Shown piece after piece: positions 1 to 9,460 of a DNA stretch of 64,000 nucleotides. The position numbers were made by a program, and so were the translations under genes. Position 1 is the stretch's first letter. Each line of letters begins with the position of its first letter. The notes under the pieces were generated by a model, which did not search any database, was not told the origin of the DNA, and saw only the letters and a program-made list of their open reading frames with translations. Source of the DNA: G963676655 sp963676655 (GTDB lineage: Bacteria > Verrucomicrobiota > Lentisphaeria > Victivallales > Victivallaceae); NCBI GenBank assembly GCA_963676655.2, contig CAXXKX010000003.1:1674001-1738000 (forward strand). Direction: 5' to 3'.

Positions 1-2183
1 ACTTTGAACAGTTCCTCCCACCATTGTTCAAGCGGTCGTTCATGTTCTTCGCTGCTCATCTCCTCCAGTTTATTAAAATCATTAATTTTATTTCCAATTC
101 CACCAAATCCCATAAAATAACCGTTCTTATCACCGTTTTCAATACAGGACATTAAATGATTTATCCCGTCAAACGCCAATCGCGTAGCCAAAGTACGATC
201 AAACGGCGAAGGTTTTCCGCCTTGCTGAAGCGGTCCCAGAATGACCTGTTTGACATCAAACATTTTTTTACTTTCAGCCTCAAAAAGCTTGCCTATAAAG
301 TCAGTCGTATAAATATCGTCAGCATATTCATTACGAATATACAAAGCTACATTGCGGCCGCCTTTAAAACTTTTCACCAGTCGTTTAACATGCCGGCGCA
401 GTTTGTCAAGGTCAATACCGTTTTCATGCAAATAGACTTCTTCGGCTCCGGTTGCCAATCCGCTCATGGCAGCCAGAAATCCGCAATAACGCCCCATAAC
501 TTCGACAATGAATGCACGATGAGCGCTGTCGGCGGAATTTTTTATCATATCGACCACAGTTACAATGTTATTGAGGGCGGTATCTGTACCGATACATATT
601 TCACAACCAGGTAAATTATTATTGATCGAAGCCGGAACACAAACAAACGGAATCTTCAACGGTTTCATGGCATTGTGTTTATTATACAACATCCGCATTC
701 CCTGATATCCGGCCCAGCCTCCGATCATGATAATCCCCTGAATATTATATTTTACCAGATTATTGGCTATATCGTAAAGATCATCTTCCCGAGGAACCAT
801 TCTATTAGATCCTATCTTTGAACCACCCAGAGAAACCCATTCCTCAACATCCATCCATTTCATTTCGCGGAAGTCACCACTTATCATCCCCTCAAAACCG
901 TTCTTGATCTGATAAACTTTATGACCATGATCAAGTCCGATACGAACTGCCGCCCTGACCGCCGCGTTCATTCCCGGAGCCGGCCAGCCGCAATTCATGA
1001 CCGCTATATTGTAATTACCGGTAGTTTCATCGCCGCGCGGCAGAGACAAACACAGTGTCCGGTACATTTCCATCAGATTATTCCAACTTGCTCCCCGAAG
1101 TTCCATTGCCTCATTATATTTATGATCCTTGATAAGTTGAGTAATCTGACTGTTTTTATTTACCGAATCCATCAAATGAGCGGAACTGATCCGGTTTTTA
1201 CGCATAACAACCAGTCTGGCTTCATTGTTCGGACTTTCTTTTAAAATTTCATGGACCGCATAATGACCTTCCACCGTACTCATATAACGATCATAGGCAC
1301 TTGGAGTACCGCCACGCTGAACATGGCCGAGAATGGTTATGCGCGGTTCTATACTCATCCCTTCCTGTAAAATTTTCTCGACGCTTTTACAGGTTATCGG
1401 ATTGCCCTGGCGGTCTTTCGCACCTTCGGCCACAATCACAATACAATCACGCCTGCCGGTTTCTATACCTTTCTTGAGAACTTCACAAATCTTCTTTTCC
1501 CATCCTTCAAGAGGCGGATATTCCGGCACAAAAACCCATCCCGCACCGGAAGCAATCGCCGCAACCAGCGCCAGATAACCGCAATTACGTCCCATTACTT
1601 CAATCAGGAAAGTTCGATGATGACTGGCCGCGGTACTTTTTATAGCATCGGTTGCTTCGACAATTCTGTGAAGAGCACTGTCAGCACCAATCGTCATATC
1701 AGTATTGGCCATGTCATTGTCAATGGATCCGACCAATCCGACTATTTTGAGTTGAGGATGTTTTTCCAGAGAGTCTGACGAAATTTCATTTTTATCAATC
1801 AATTCCTGCAGTAAATCAGGCCATTCATCGCTGAATTCGCTTGCTCCGGTTAAACTGCCGTCGCCGCCGATAACGATCAGATTATCTATTCCGTTTATTA
1901 CCATATTTTTTGCTGCAACCATTCTGCCGGAACGTTCTCTGAATTCTTTACATCTGGCAGTTCCGATCATGGTTCCTCCCTGATTAAGAATTCCGCTGAC
2001 AGAATCCCAGGACATTTCTTCAATATGATTGTCAACCAGTCCCTGATAACCTTCATATATAGCGTAAACTTTTATACCGAGACTTATGCCGCATCTAACC
2101 ACAGCACGAACAGCCGCGTTCATTCCCTGGGCGTCTCCGCCGCTGGTCATTACAGCTATCGCTTTTTGTTGAGTATCATTCAT
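1..2183 (-). CDS. 6-phosphofructokinase, eukaryotic-type tandem (two-half) enzyme, 3' end cut by window
   Basis: Phosphorylates fructose 6-phosphate in glycolysis (family knowledge). Reading the minus strand from ATG at 2183 gives 727 uninterrupted codons to the window edge. Two homologous PFK halves are visible: the N half has GGDAQGMNAA (about residue 15), a GGDGSLTGAS nucleotide-binding loop, and the catalytic GSIDND (about residue 151) followed by MGRNCGYLALV; the C half repeats GMNAAVRAAVR, IGGWAGYQG, and has ASINNN (about residue 514) where the catalytic Asp would be, then MGRYCGFLAAM. Animal and fungal PFK have the same layout: active N half, regulatory C half. Ordinary bacterial PFK is about 320 residues. 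The C-terminal 20-60 residues probably lie outside the window. guaB lies upstream in the same orientation, separated by a terminator. Confidence 0.93.
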   Translation of the reverse strand, partial: MNDTQQKAIAVMTSGGDAQGMNAAVRAVVRCGISLGIKVYAIYEGYQGLVDNHIEEMSWDSVSGILNQGGTMIGTARCKEFRERSGRMVAAKNMVINGIDNLIVIGGDGSLTGASEFSDEWPDLLQELIDKNEISSDSLEKHPQLKIVGLVGSIDNDMANTDMTIGADSALHRIVEATDAIKSTAASHHRTFLIEVMGRNCGYLALVAAIASGAGWVFVPEYPPLEGWEKKICEVLKKGIETGRRDCIVIVAEGAKDRQGNPITCKSVEKILQEGMSIEPRITILGHVQRGGTPSAYDRYMSTVEGHYAVHEILKESPNNEARLVVMRKNRISSAHLMDSVNKNSQITQLIKDHKYNEAMELRGASWNNLMEMYRTLCLSLPRGDETTGNYNIAVMNCGWPAPGMNAAVRAAVRIGLDHGHKVYQIKNGFEGMISGDFREMKWMDVEEWVSLGGSKIGSNRMVPREDDLYDIANNLVKYNIQGIIMIGGWAGYQGMRMLYNKHNAMKPLKIPFVCVPASINNNLPGCEICIGTDTALNNIVTVVDMIKNSADSAHRAFIVEVMGRYCGFLAAMSGLATGAEEVYLHENGIDLDKLRRHVKRLVKSFKGGRNVALYIRNEYADDIYTTDFIGKLFEAESKKMFDVKQVILGPLQQGGKPSPFDRTLATRLAFDGINHLMSCIENGDKNGYFMGFGGIGNKINDFNKLEEMSSEEHERPLEQWWEELFK

Positions 2184-2210
2184 AATACAGCCCCTCAATA
2201 TTTTTGCAGT

Positions 2211-2235
2211 AAAAAAAAGCCGCTTAACGCGGCTT
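2211..2235 (-). terminator. Rho-independent terminator after guaB
   Basis: On the minus strand, a 7-bp stem (AAGCCGC / GCGGCTT) with a 5-nt loop follows the guaB stop directly and runs into eight T. It separates guaB from the PFK gene, whose start codon is 28 nt further on. Confidence 0.85.
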
Positions 2236-2239
2236 CATA

Positions 2240-3736
2240 TTAATCAATCATATAATTAGGCGCATCTTTCAGCATGGTAACATCATGCGGATGAGCCTCA
2301 CGCAAACCGGCGGCAGTAACCCTAATAAAACTGGCACAACGATGGAACTGATCCATATTTTTTGCACCACAATAACCGAAAGAATACTTAAGACCACCGG
2401 CAAACTGATGAATAACATCTTTAACCGGACCACGATACGGAACAAGGCCTTCAATTCCCTGGGGAACCAGCTGTTTTTCATCTTTAACATCACGCTGACC
2501 ATAACGTTCGCGGCTGCCTTTAGCGGTTTTCATTGCTTCAAGACTCCCCATACCGCGATAGATAACGTAACGGCGACCATGATGCAGAGTTACTTCACCG
2601 GTACTTTCCTGAGTTCCGGCAAGCGCTGACCCCATCATAACAGAAGAAGCTCCGGCCGCAATAGCTTTGGCAACGTCTCCAGACTGTTTTATTCCGCCGT
2701 CAGCAATAACCGGAATATCCGCACCTACAGCCTTTTTAACATTATACACAGCTGAAACCTGAGGTACTCCAACGCCGGCAACTACTCGAGTAGTACAAAT
2801 AGAACCTGGTCCTATACCAACTTTAACACCATCAACTCCGGCTTTCACCAGTTCTTTGGCCGCTTCACCAGTGGCAATGTTCCCGGCCACCAGATCAACC
2901 TGATCACCATATGTTTTTTTAATAATCCTGACCGTGTCTATAACCCCTTTACTGTGACCATGGGCCGTATCAATAACCAATACATCAACTCCGGCTTCCA
3001 CCAAAGCAGCAGCACGTTCTTCATCATAAGGACCAATAGCCGCGGCCACCCGCAATTGATGATCGTCATCGCGGTTATAGTCCGGTTCATCATTTTCAAC
3101 CAACGTCTTTACATCGTGGAAACTGTAAAGCCCGGCGATTTTACCATCTCCATCCACTATCGGCAGTTTTCCAACTTTATGTTTAATCATAATTTTGTAA
3201 GCATCCTGAAGTGAAGTATCAGCAGGAGCAGTTACAAAATCCCTGGTCATTACATCTTTTATTTTAATTTGATAGTTGGAAATGAATTTAATATCTCTGG
3301 CAGTGGTTATTCCGACCAATGCGCCATGCTCGTCAACAATTGGAAATCCGCTGAAAGAAAATCCGCGTTTATTTTTTTCATCCAACATTTCTTCAACAGT
3401 CAATTCCTGATTAAAAACAATCGGAGTTTTAATTATTCCGTTGAGGTGAAATTTTACTCTTCTTACCTCGTCAGCCTGTTTTCTTATTTTCAAATTCTTA
3501 TGAATTACCCCGATACCGCCAAGTCTTGCCATTTCGATTGCCATATTACTTTCTGTCACCGTATCCATAGCCGCACTGATAAACGGGATATTAAGTTTTA
3601 CATTGCGGGTGAATTTGGTGGATATATCAGCATCATCAGGCAGAAAATCAGCATAATTAGTAATAAGAGAAATGTCATCGAAGGTCAAGCCCTCATATCT
3701 GTAATGTTTCATAAATTCATCGATTGATTTATTCAT
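2240..3736 (-). CDS. guaB: IMP dehydrogenase
   Basis: Oxidises IMP to XMP with NAD+, the committed step of GMP synthesis in the cytoplasm. 498 residues, the usual length. The N-terminal barrel part is followed by two CBS domains (about residues 105-225, e.g. VMTRDFVTAPADTSLQDAYKIM), then the catalytic half with GIGPGSICTTRVVAGVG holding the active-site Cys, ADGGIKQSGD for phosphate binding, and the flap YRGMGSLEAM. An AAAGGA ribosome-binding site lies before the ATG. It stands alone between two terminators (dnaN upstream, its own downstream). Confidence 0.97.
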   Translation of the reverse strand: MNKSIDEFMKHYRYEGLTFDDISLITNYADFLPDDADISTKFTRNVKLNIPFISAAMDTVTESNMAIEMARLGGIGVIHKNLKIRKQADEVRRVKFHLNGIIKTPIVFNQELTVEEMLDEKNKRGFSFSGFPIVDEHGALVGITTARDIKFISNYQIKIKDVMTRDFVTAPADTSLQDAYKIMIKHKVGKLPIVDGDGKIAGLYSFHDVKTLVENDEPDYNRDDDHQLRVAAAIGPYDEERAAALVEAGVDVLVIDTAHGHSKGVIDTVRIIKKTYGDQVDLVAGNIATGEAAKELVKAGVDGVKVGIGPGSICTTRVVAGVGVPQVSAVYNVKKAVGADIPVIADGGIKQSGDVAKAIAAGASSVMMGSALAGTQESTGEVTLHHGRRYVIYRGMGSLEAMKTAKGSRERYGQRDVKDEKQLVPQGIEGLVPYRGPVKDVIHQFAGGLKYSFGYCGAKNMDQFHRCASFIRVTAAGLREAHPHDVTMLKDAPNYMID

Positions 3737-3780
3737 AGCGAATCCTTTGTTTATGATATTTATCTCAATATATATAAGTA

Positions 3781-3818
3781 TAAAACATCTATCCGCTTTA
3801 TTTTCAAAACGGATAGAT
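3781..3818 (-). terminator. Probable terminator after dnaN
   Basis: Perfect 9-bp inverted repeat ATCTATCCG / CGGATAGAT with a 14-nt loop between the dnaN stop and the guaB start. On the minus strand it is followed by only a short T stretch, so termination may be partial. Confidence 0.55.
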
Positions 3819-3851
3819 TATGATTTTAAGTTAAGTTAAAGTATAATTAAT

Positions 3852-4946
3852 TCAGCGATTGCGCATCGGCATAATAACATAAAGGAAGCCGTCGCCGCCT
3901 TCAAGAGCCACCGGACTGTATCCCTGATTAACTTTAATCGTAAATTTGTCACTGTCAATGTGACGCAGCGGATCAGCCAGAAAAACCGGGTTGAATGAAA
4001 TACTCAAAGGTTCACCGGCGTAATCAGTTTCAATATAATCAGAGCCTTCGCCAATACTGGTGCTTGAAGCCTGGAACTTGATAAGTTTATCTTCAAAATC
4101 CAGAATAATATAAGCACTGTTATCTGAAAGAGCCAGAGAAACCAGCTCAAGCTTTGACAAAAATAAAGAGCTGTCAACTTCAATCGTATTGGAAAACGAA
4201 GCGGGGATTACCTGACGGTAATTAGGATAATTACCTTCCAGCAGTTTAGTCGTCAAAATAAGCGAATCACTCTGCAGAACAGCCTGTTTTTCACCGATCA
4301 TAACACTTACTTTACCATCACCGTCAAACAATCTTTTTGCTTCATTGGCAGTTTTCAAAGGAATAATCGTATCGCCTTCTTCACCTTTAAAGCTTTCCGG
4401 AATCTTTTCAACCAGGGCCAGGCGTTTTCCATCAGTAGCTACTGAAGTAACCGTGTTTTCCACAACGGAAAAGAGAATCCCATGCAAAGCTTTACGTGAA
4501 TCATCCAGACTGACCGCATACGAAATATAATCAAACATCTTGGAAAGATCTTTTTCCGCAAAAACAACTGTCCGAACCGTCGGAAACTCACTGGATAACG
4601 GAAAATCACGCGCCGGCAGACCGAGCAGTTTAAAATTAGAGGTGCCGCATTTAATTTCGGCATGATCGTTTTCAGCTACATTGAATGATATTTCCTCACC
4701 ATAGAATTTACTAACCATGGCTTGAAGTTTTTTAGCCGGTAACGTAGTTTTGCCTTCTACCTCAATTGCCGCCTCGATGGTTGCTGATATCCTTATTTCC
4801 AGGTCTGTGGTAGTAAGCATCAATTTTCCTTCAGCTGCTTCCAAAAGTATATTTGCCACTACCGGTATAGTTGATCTGGTCCCGATAATATTGGCTACTT
4901 TTTGAACAGCTTTCAAAAAAGTTTCACGCTTGACATTGAATTTCAT
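3852..4946 (-). CDS. dnaN: DNA polymerase III beta subunit (sliding clamp)
   Basis: Ring-forming processivity clamp of the replicase. 364 residues with the three-domain clamp pattern; starts MKFNVKRETFLKAVQKV, contains the TTTDLEI segment of domain 1 and DGKRLAL of domain 2, and ends in YVIMPMRNR, equivalent to the usual clamp C-terminus that forms part of the partner-binding pocket. It is oriented away from an AT-rich spacer; dnaA and recF, common neighbours, are not next to it on either side. Confidence 0.96.
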   Translation of the reverse strand: MKFNVKRETFLKAVQKVANIIGTRSTIPVVANILLEAAEGKLMLTTTDLEIRISATIEAAIEVEGKTTLPAKKLQAMVSKFYGEEISFNVAENDHAEIKCGTSNFKLLGLPARDFPLSSEFPTVRTVVFAEKDLSKMFDYISYAVSLDDSRKALHGILFSVVENTVTSVATDGKRLALVEKIPESFKGEEGDTIIPLKTANEAKRLFDGDGKVSVMIGEKQAVLQSDSLILTTKLLEGNYPNYRQVIPASFSNTIEVDSSLFLSKLELVSLALSDNSAYIILDFEDKLIKFQASSTSIGEGSDYIETDYAGEPLSISFNPVFLADPLRHIDSDKFTIKVNQGYSPVALEGGDGFLYVIMPMRNR

Positions 4947-5288
4947 CTTTTAGCTTACCCTTTCTTTTTGATATTTATATTATAAACTATATATAAATTT
5001 TTATTACTATTATGGGTTGTTTATAATGTTAATAACTGATTTTTCCTACTTGATTTTGACTTTTTTACTTGTTAATCAGCTGATACTATTCTTAATTTTT
5101 CCTGTCACTTAATAACAACCTTTATTTATCAAATAATTGTTATCAGTCTTTTTATCTTTTTATCATCAGACTTGTTAACATTATTTTTTATATAAAAATT
5201 CCTTACTCCGTTTTAAACCACCCCGTTTATATATTATAGTATAATACAATCTTTGATTAAAGTTATCAAATTACATTAAGGTAAATTT
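4947..5288. other. AT-rich spacer between divergent dnaN and the SIS-isomerase operon
   Basis: 342 bp, very AT-rich, with many TTATC and TGTTAA words but no clear DnaA box (TTATCCACA) on either strand. It must hold the divergent promoters for dnaN and the downstream operon. No coding region seen. Confidence 0.6.
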
Positions 5289-5927
5289 ATGAATATTTTT
5301 TTGGAAAATATGCTATCGAGGTATCCTTCCCTTAAAATATGTGTCGATGACATTGAAAAAGCATTTGATTTATGTTGTCAGACTTTTACAAATAACGCTG
5401 TTTTATTCACTTGCGGTAATGGCGGCAGCGCTTCCGATGCCGACCATATCTGTGGTGAACTTTTAAAGGGTTTTCTTTTGAAAAGAGAAATACCCGAAGA
5501 TGTGAAAGACGAATTTGTAGAACGTTTTTGTGAGGAAGGTAAATTTATAAGTGAACGTCTGCAACGCGGACTTAAAGCGGTATCTTTGACTGGTCATCCG
5601 GCTTTGTCAACTGCTTTCGCCAATGATGTTGAAGCATCTCTTATATTTGCTCAACAGATGTATGCTCTTGGAAATAAAGGTGATGTAGTTATCGGTTTAT
5701 CAACCAGTGGTAACGCTGATAATATTTATAAATGTTTCCAGGTGGCAGCCGTAAAAGGGGTAAAAACTATTTTATTAACTGGTCGTGACGGTGGTAAATG
5801 TGGTAAGATAGCTGATATAAGTATTATTGTTCCGGAAGAGGAAACTTATAAGATCCAGGAATTGCATCTGCCGATATACCATACTCTTTGTCTGATGTTA
5901 GAGGACTATTTTTATGGTGAAAAATAA
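5289..5927 (+). CDS. SIS-domain sugar-phosphate isomerase, GmhA (phosphoheptose isomerase)-like
   Basis: GmhA converts sedoheptulose 7-phosphate to heptose 7-phosphate for LPS inner core. 212 residues (typical GmhA about 195). The SIS core is clear: CGNGGSASDADHICGEL (about residues 41-57, with the zinc-type His and Glu), LSTSGNADNI for phosphate binding, and YKIQELHLPIYHTLC with the Gln/His/His pattern of GmhA. An insertion (about residues 62-95, acidic and charged) is longer than in the E. coli enzyme. Its stop overlaps the uppS start by 14 nt, so the genes are translationally coupled and both serve the envelope. DiaA-type SIS proteins are an alternative. Confidence 0.8.
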   Translation: MNIFLENMLSRYPSLKICVDDIEKAFDLCCQTFTNNAVLFTCGNGGSASDADHICGELLKGFLLKREIPEDVKDEFVERFCEEGKFISERLQRGLKAVSLTGHPALSTAFANDVEASLIFAQQMYALGNKGDVVIGLSTSGNADNIYKCFQVAAVKGVKTILLTGRDGGKCGKIADISIIVPEEETYKIQELHLPIYHTLCLMLEDYFYGEK

Positions 5928-6627
5928 GCAGAAACTGCGTCATGTTGCGATTATAATGGACGGCAACGGACGCTGGGCTCAACAACATCATAAAGAGCGT
6001 CTTCAAGGACATCAGGCCGGAGCAGAGGCGGTGGAAAAGGCCATTATTTGTGCAAATGAAATAGGTTTGGAATATCTGACTTTATATGCTTTCAGTACGG
6101 AAAATTGGAAACGTTCCGCTAATGAAGTTAATGGTTTGATGAAGTTGCTTAGTGAATTTCTTGATAAAAAAACAGGGGTTTTGCATGAACACAATATCCG
6201 TCTCAAAACTATTGGCAGAATTTCCGAGCTGCCGGCGTATGTAGCTAATAAATTAAAAAAATCAATTAAAGAGACAGCTTCAAACAAAGCAGCTACTTTG
6301 GTTCTGGCGCTTAATTATGGCGGTAGAGCGGAAATAGCTGACGCGGCGGCAAAAATAGCCCGTGATGCGGTAAAAGCTAAAATTGATCCTGATAAAATTG
6401 ATGAGGAGCTGTTCAAAAAATATCTTTATGAACCTGAAATACCTGATCCTGAATTGATGATAAGGACAAGCGGAGAATTAAGATTGAGTAACTTCTTATT
6501 GTGGCAGCTGTCATATTCGGAAATTTATATAAGCGATGTTTTGTGGCCGGATTTTAATTCTGATGAATTTATGAAGGCGGTTAATAATTATTACGGCAGA
6601 GAACGCCGTTATGGAGGAAGAAAATAA
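5914..6627 (+). CDS. uppS: Isoprenyl transferase (undecaprenyl diphosphate synthase)
   Basis: Condenses farnesyl diphosphate with isopentenyl diphosphate units into the C55 lipid carrier for peptidoglycan and O-antigen. 237 residues, typical. Catalytic motif HVAIIMDGNGRWA at the N-terminus (Asp and the following basic pocket), then YLTLYAFSTENWKR, and the C-terminal ELMIRTSGELRLSNFLLWQ signature. Starts inside the preceding isomerase gene and its end is close to cdsA, forming a three-gene envelope operon. Confidence 0.96.
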   Translation: MVKNKQKLRHVAIIMDGNGRWAQQHHKERLQGHQAGAEAVEKAIICANEIGLEYLTLYAFSTENWKRSANEVNGLMKLLSEFLDKKTGVLHEHNIRLKTIGRISELPAYVANKLKKSIKETASNKAATLVLALNYGGRAEIADAAAKIARDAVKAKIDPDKIDEELFKKYLYEPEIPDPELMIRTSGELRLSNFLLWQLSYSEIYISDVLWPDFNSDEFMKAVNNYYGRERRYGGRK

Positions 6628-6628
6628 T

Positions 6629-7483
6629 ATGTTTGTATTGCGATTGGCAAGTTTCATTGTACTGGTTGGATTGTTTCTCTATTGCGTATTGGGAAATGGT
6701 CAGGTTCCAGGGTGGATATTCTCTGCATTTGCCGCCTCCGCTGCCGGAATGGTGATGTATGAAGCTTCGTCAATGCTTGAAAAAATAGATAAAAAGTCCT
6801 TTAAATATGCTTTTGCTATCTTTAGCAGTGTTTTAATTTTTTGTTTTTCACGCGTAAATATTTTTATGATAGGCGTTCTTGCAATCAGTTTTTTTTGTAT
6901 TTGCTTCTGGTTCGGTATTTTAAAGTCGGCAGATAAAAAAGAATATTTTGAAAAGTTCTGTAATTCAGCCGGTCTTTTTACCATCCTTGTTCTACCTCTT
7001 ATCTTTTTAGTTTTTATATATCGTATAAATCCGTTTTTATTGCTCTTTGTTGTTGCAGTTACTAAAATAGGCGATACCGGAGCATATTGTGTAGGAATGA
7101 CATCAAATATTATTTTAAAAGGTAAAAATCATAAAATTGTTCCATCAATCAGTCCGAAAAAATCATGGGAAGGTACTATAGGCGGCCTTATTTGTTCAAT
7201 TATAATGTCAATTTGTCTCTGGCCGTATACCCCATTGACGCAAAATCCGGATGAAAAATTTTCAATTATGGCGCTGATTTGCGGTATAATATTATTTATA
7301 GGCGGATTTTGCGGCGATTTAACTGAATCAGTTTTAAAACGCATATGCGGAGTTAAAGATTCCGCTAATTATATACCTGGAATGGGCGGAGTATTTGATT
7401 TTTTAGATAGTATGTTACTCAATTCAGTTATCTTTACAGTTTTTTGGATACTTTACACATTAATGCCATATAACGGTAAGTAA
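6629..7483 (+). CDS. cdsA: Phosphatidate cytidylyltransferase
   Basis: Makes CDP-diacylglycerol from phosphatidate and CTP for phospholipid synthesis; integral inner-membrane enzyme. About 284 residues with seven or eight hydrophobic segments. The signature region reads SPKKSWEGTIGG ... GDLTESVLKRICGVKDSAN, then PGMGGVFDFLDS, where the family normally has PGHGG-x-DR-x-DS; the His and Arg are replaced. I place the start at 6629 because GGAGG at 6614-6618 fits it; an upstream in-frame ATG at 6611 overlaps uppS and has no better site. Confidence 0.9.
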   Translation: MFVLRLASFIVLVGLFLYCVLGNGQVPGWIFSAFAASAAGMVMYEASSMLEKIDKKSFKYAFAIFSSVLIFCFSRVNIFMIGVLAISFFCICFWFGILKSADKKEYFEKFCNSAGLFTILVLPLIFLVFIYRINPFLLLFVVAVTKIGDTGAYCVGMTSNIILKGKNHKIVPSISPKKSWEGTIGGLICSIIMSICLWPYTPLTQNPDEKFSIMALICGIILFIGGFCGDLTESVLKRICGVKDSANYIPGMGGVFDFLDSMLLNSVIFTVFWILYTLMPYNGK

Positions 7484-7493
7484 AAAATCCCTG

Positions 7494-9434
7494 TCATAAT
7501 AGATCTTTATCCATTTCAAAAATAAGCATCACATAACCTTTTATTTCGGATAATCTCAATTCGAGGTAATTATTCCTTCGTTCAAACTGACATGGTGTTT
7601 TGTCCGGCGCAAGGTAAACTTTGGATATTTTTGCTTCATTATCCTGTAAACATATTTTAACGTCCTTACATAAAAGTTCTTCTTCAACAATTTGTATTTC
7701 CCCCCTAAGTTCAGGTAAATATGCCAGCAAATGAACAATTTTATGATTCGGTTTAATTGTGACAAACGCTTTCAAAAACGAAGGAGCATTTTCAATTACC
7801 AGTATTTTATCAGTTAAAAATTCGTCAAGCACCTCAGAAAAAAGATCCCGCAGATGTTTGGCCGCTTTCTCATGATAGCCGCTGAATATTGGAAATGAAA
7901 AATGGGCGACTTTTTCTTTCACTGTCAATAAAGGCAGGTCGCTTACTTTGTCGGGTGGACAATAATAGAAGGCATGTTCGCCGTCCCAATGGGCATTGTA
8001 GTAAGGTTTTATGATCTTTTTTCTTATCCGGGTTTTCTGTATAGCCGCGACTTCAGTACCCTTGCAATATAATGCAAGCGGCATATCTCCTTCATAATAG
8101 GCCGGATCACAGTCACTGTCTTTAATAAATTTTACTCCCCATTCGTCTTCTAAAACAAAATGTTTTTTATCCGTATCCAAGCCTGACCAGCCGCTTGAAA
8201 TAACTCCTTTACCCCCCTTAATGTGGGCTTTGATGCGTTTGGCGCTTTCAGATGAAAGAGTAACTGAATCAGGCAGAAGCAAAACCTTATATTTGCTCCA
8301 GTCTGATGCTTCCGTTACAATGTCAAATTGTATTTTAAGTTCGGAAAGCATTCTGGTTATTCCGCGAAGTCCCTTGTCTCGTCGAATCTCTGGTCCGGAT
8401 TTAGGAAATACTACTGCTACCTCCGCAAAAGTTTTTGCGCCGTCAAACCATTTCTCGTATCGGTGCAGGTTATTATAGATTTTTTTTACCATATCAAAGG
8501 CGGGATAATTGATATCGCCGCGCGGATGGAAATGGTCTCCGATATTCGGCCGCATTTCGTTAGCCAGACCGTAAAATAGATCATATTCAATTCCGGCTTG
8601 AGTACGTAATCCGCCGAAGTCTCCCCAATCGTAAAATCGACCAGTCATATTGAGAACCGGCATGTCTCCCAAAGTTCGCATATGATGCGATAATACCGGA
8701 AGATGATCATAACCCCATCCCGGACAAGTCGGCAGGCATTCGCATTCCAGATAGGTGGCGGAATTAATCTGATCCTCGTAACCGGGTCCATTAAAATACA
8801 ATAATGGTTCAGGTATAATTTCTTTGACGGCTTGGTCTATATCCTTGCATAAATTGAGAATGGAAAGGCTGGAAAAATTTTCAACTTCCTCTTTATTTTC
8901 CCAATCAATTCCCAACTCTTTCATTTTTGCTGCACAAATGGGACAGATACACGGATAAGGCGCCATACAATCGAGGAAAAAGCCGCTTACCGGATATTTT
9001 ACGGCAATTTCTTTAATCATTGCGATAAGATGATCACGGTAAGGGGAATTGTAACACATGGTGCGGACATAAGGATTGAGGCGTATTTCCCGATATTCAC
9101 GGCCGTCAAAATACAATGTGGTCCAATCCCGGTGCAGGCGTCCCTCCTCCTGGCTTATACCGGCGTTTAAATATGCCGTCAGCGCAATGCCTTTGTGCTT
9201 ACATGATTCGGCCAGCTGACCGAATAAATCATATTCAAGACTGGGATGTTTTATACCGATTTGCGTATCATAATAGGCAAATCCCTGGTTGCAGCGAGCA
9301 TGAAAGGTCATGTAGTCAACCCCGCATTCTTTAACCAGATCAGTGAATTTTTCCGCCTCAAACCCGGTACCTACGTCCGGACATGATTTCATCGTGTGAT
9401 TATCAAAAAACAAACAATATTTCGGCGTATGCAT
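7494..9434 (-). CDS. Putative cytoplasmic glycoside hydrolase (GHL6 / fucosidase-like barrel plus trimerisation-like domain)
   Basis: 646 residues, no signal peptide. The N-terminal part is a TIM barrel of the hypothetical glycosidase group: YCLFFDNHTM at the first strand, DYMTFHARCNQGFAYY, and a strand-4 Asp in GFFLDCMAPYPC followed by a Cys cluster (CICPIC). Residues about 345-480 look like a beta-galactosidase trimerisation-type (Rossmann-like) domain (VLLLPDSVTLSSESAKRIKAHI), and the C-terminus is a beta domain. GGGAG precedes the ATG. It lies 26 nt behind a LacI regulator, so it probably acts on an imported oligosaccharide controlled by that repressor. The substrate cannot be read from sequence. 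Confidence 0.7.
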   Translation of the reverse strand: MHTPKYCLFFDNHTMKSCPDVGTGFEAEKFTDLVKECGVDYMTFHARCNQGFAYYDTQIGIKHPSLEYDLFGQLAESCKHKGIALTAYLNAGISQEEGRLHRDWTTLYFDGREYREIRLNPYVRTMCYNSPYRDHLIAMIKEIAVKYPVSGFFLDCMAPYPCICPICAAKMKELGIDWENKEEVENFSSLSILNLCKDIDQAVKEIIPEPLLYFNGPGYEDQINSATYLECECLPTCPGWGYDHLPVLSHHMRTLGDMPVLNMTGRFYDWGDFGGLRTQAGIEYDLFYGLANEMRPNIGDHFHPRGDINYPAFDMVKKIYNNLHRYEKWFDGAKTFAEVAVVFPKSGPEIRRDKGLRGITRMLSELKIQFDIVTEASDWSKYKVLLLPDSVTLSSESAKRIKAHIKGGKGVISSGWSGLDTDKKHFVLEDEWGVKFIKDSDCDPAYYEGDMPLALYCKGTEVAAIQKTRIRKKIIKPYYNAHWDGEHAFYYCPPDKVSDLPLLTVKEKVAHFSFPIFSGYHEKAAKHLRDLFSEVLDEFLTDKILVIENAPSFLKAFVTIKPNHKIVHLLAYLPELRGEIQIVEEELLCKDVKICLQDNEAKISKVYLAPDKTPCQFERRNNYLELRLSEIKGYVMLIFEMDKDLL

Positions 9435-9460
9435 ATTCTTATAACTCCCTTTTTAAAAGT

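Noticed and set aside
156..2243. Several plus-strand ORFs opposite the PFK gene
   Set aside because: Antisense shadows of the 727-codon PFK frame, which is strongly supported by motifs in both halves.
4947..5288. Possible replication origin beside dnaN
   Set aside because: AT-rich and next to dnaN, but no DnaA boxes close to TTATCCACA on either strand and no dnaA, rpmH or gidA-type neighbours.
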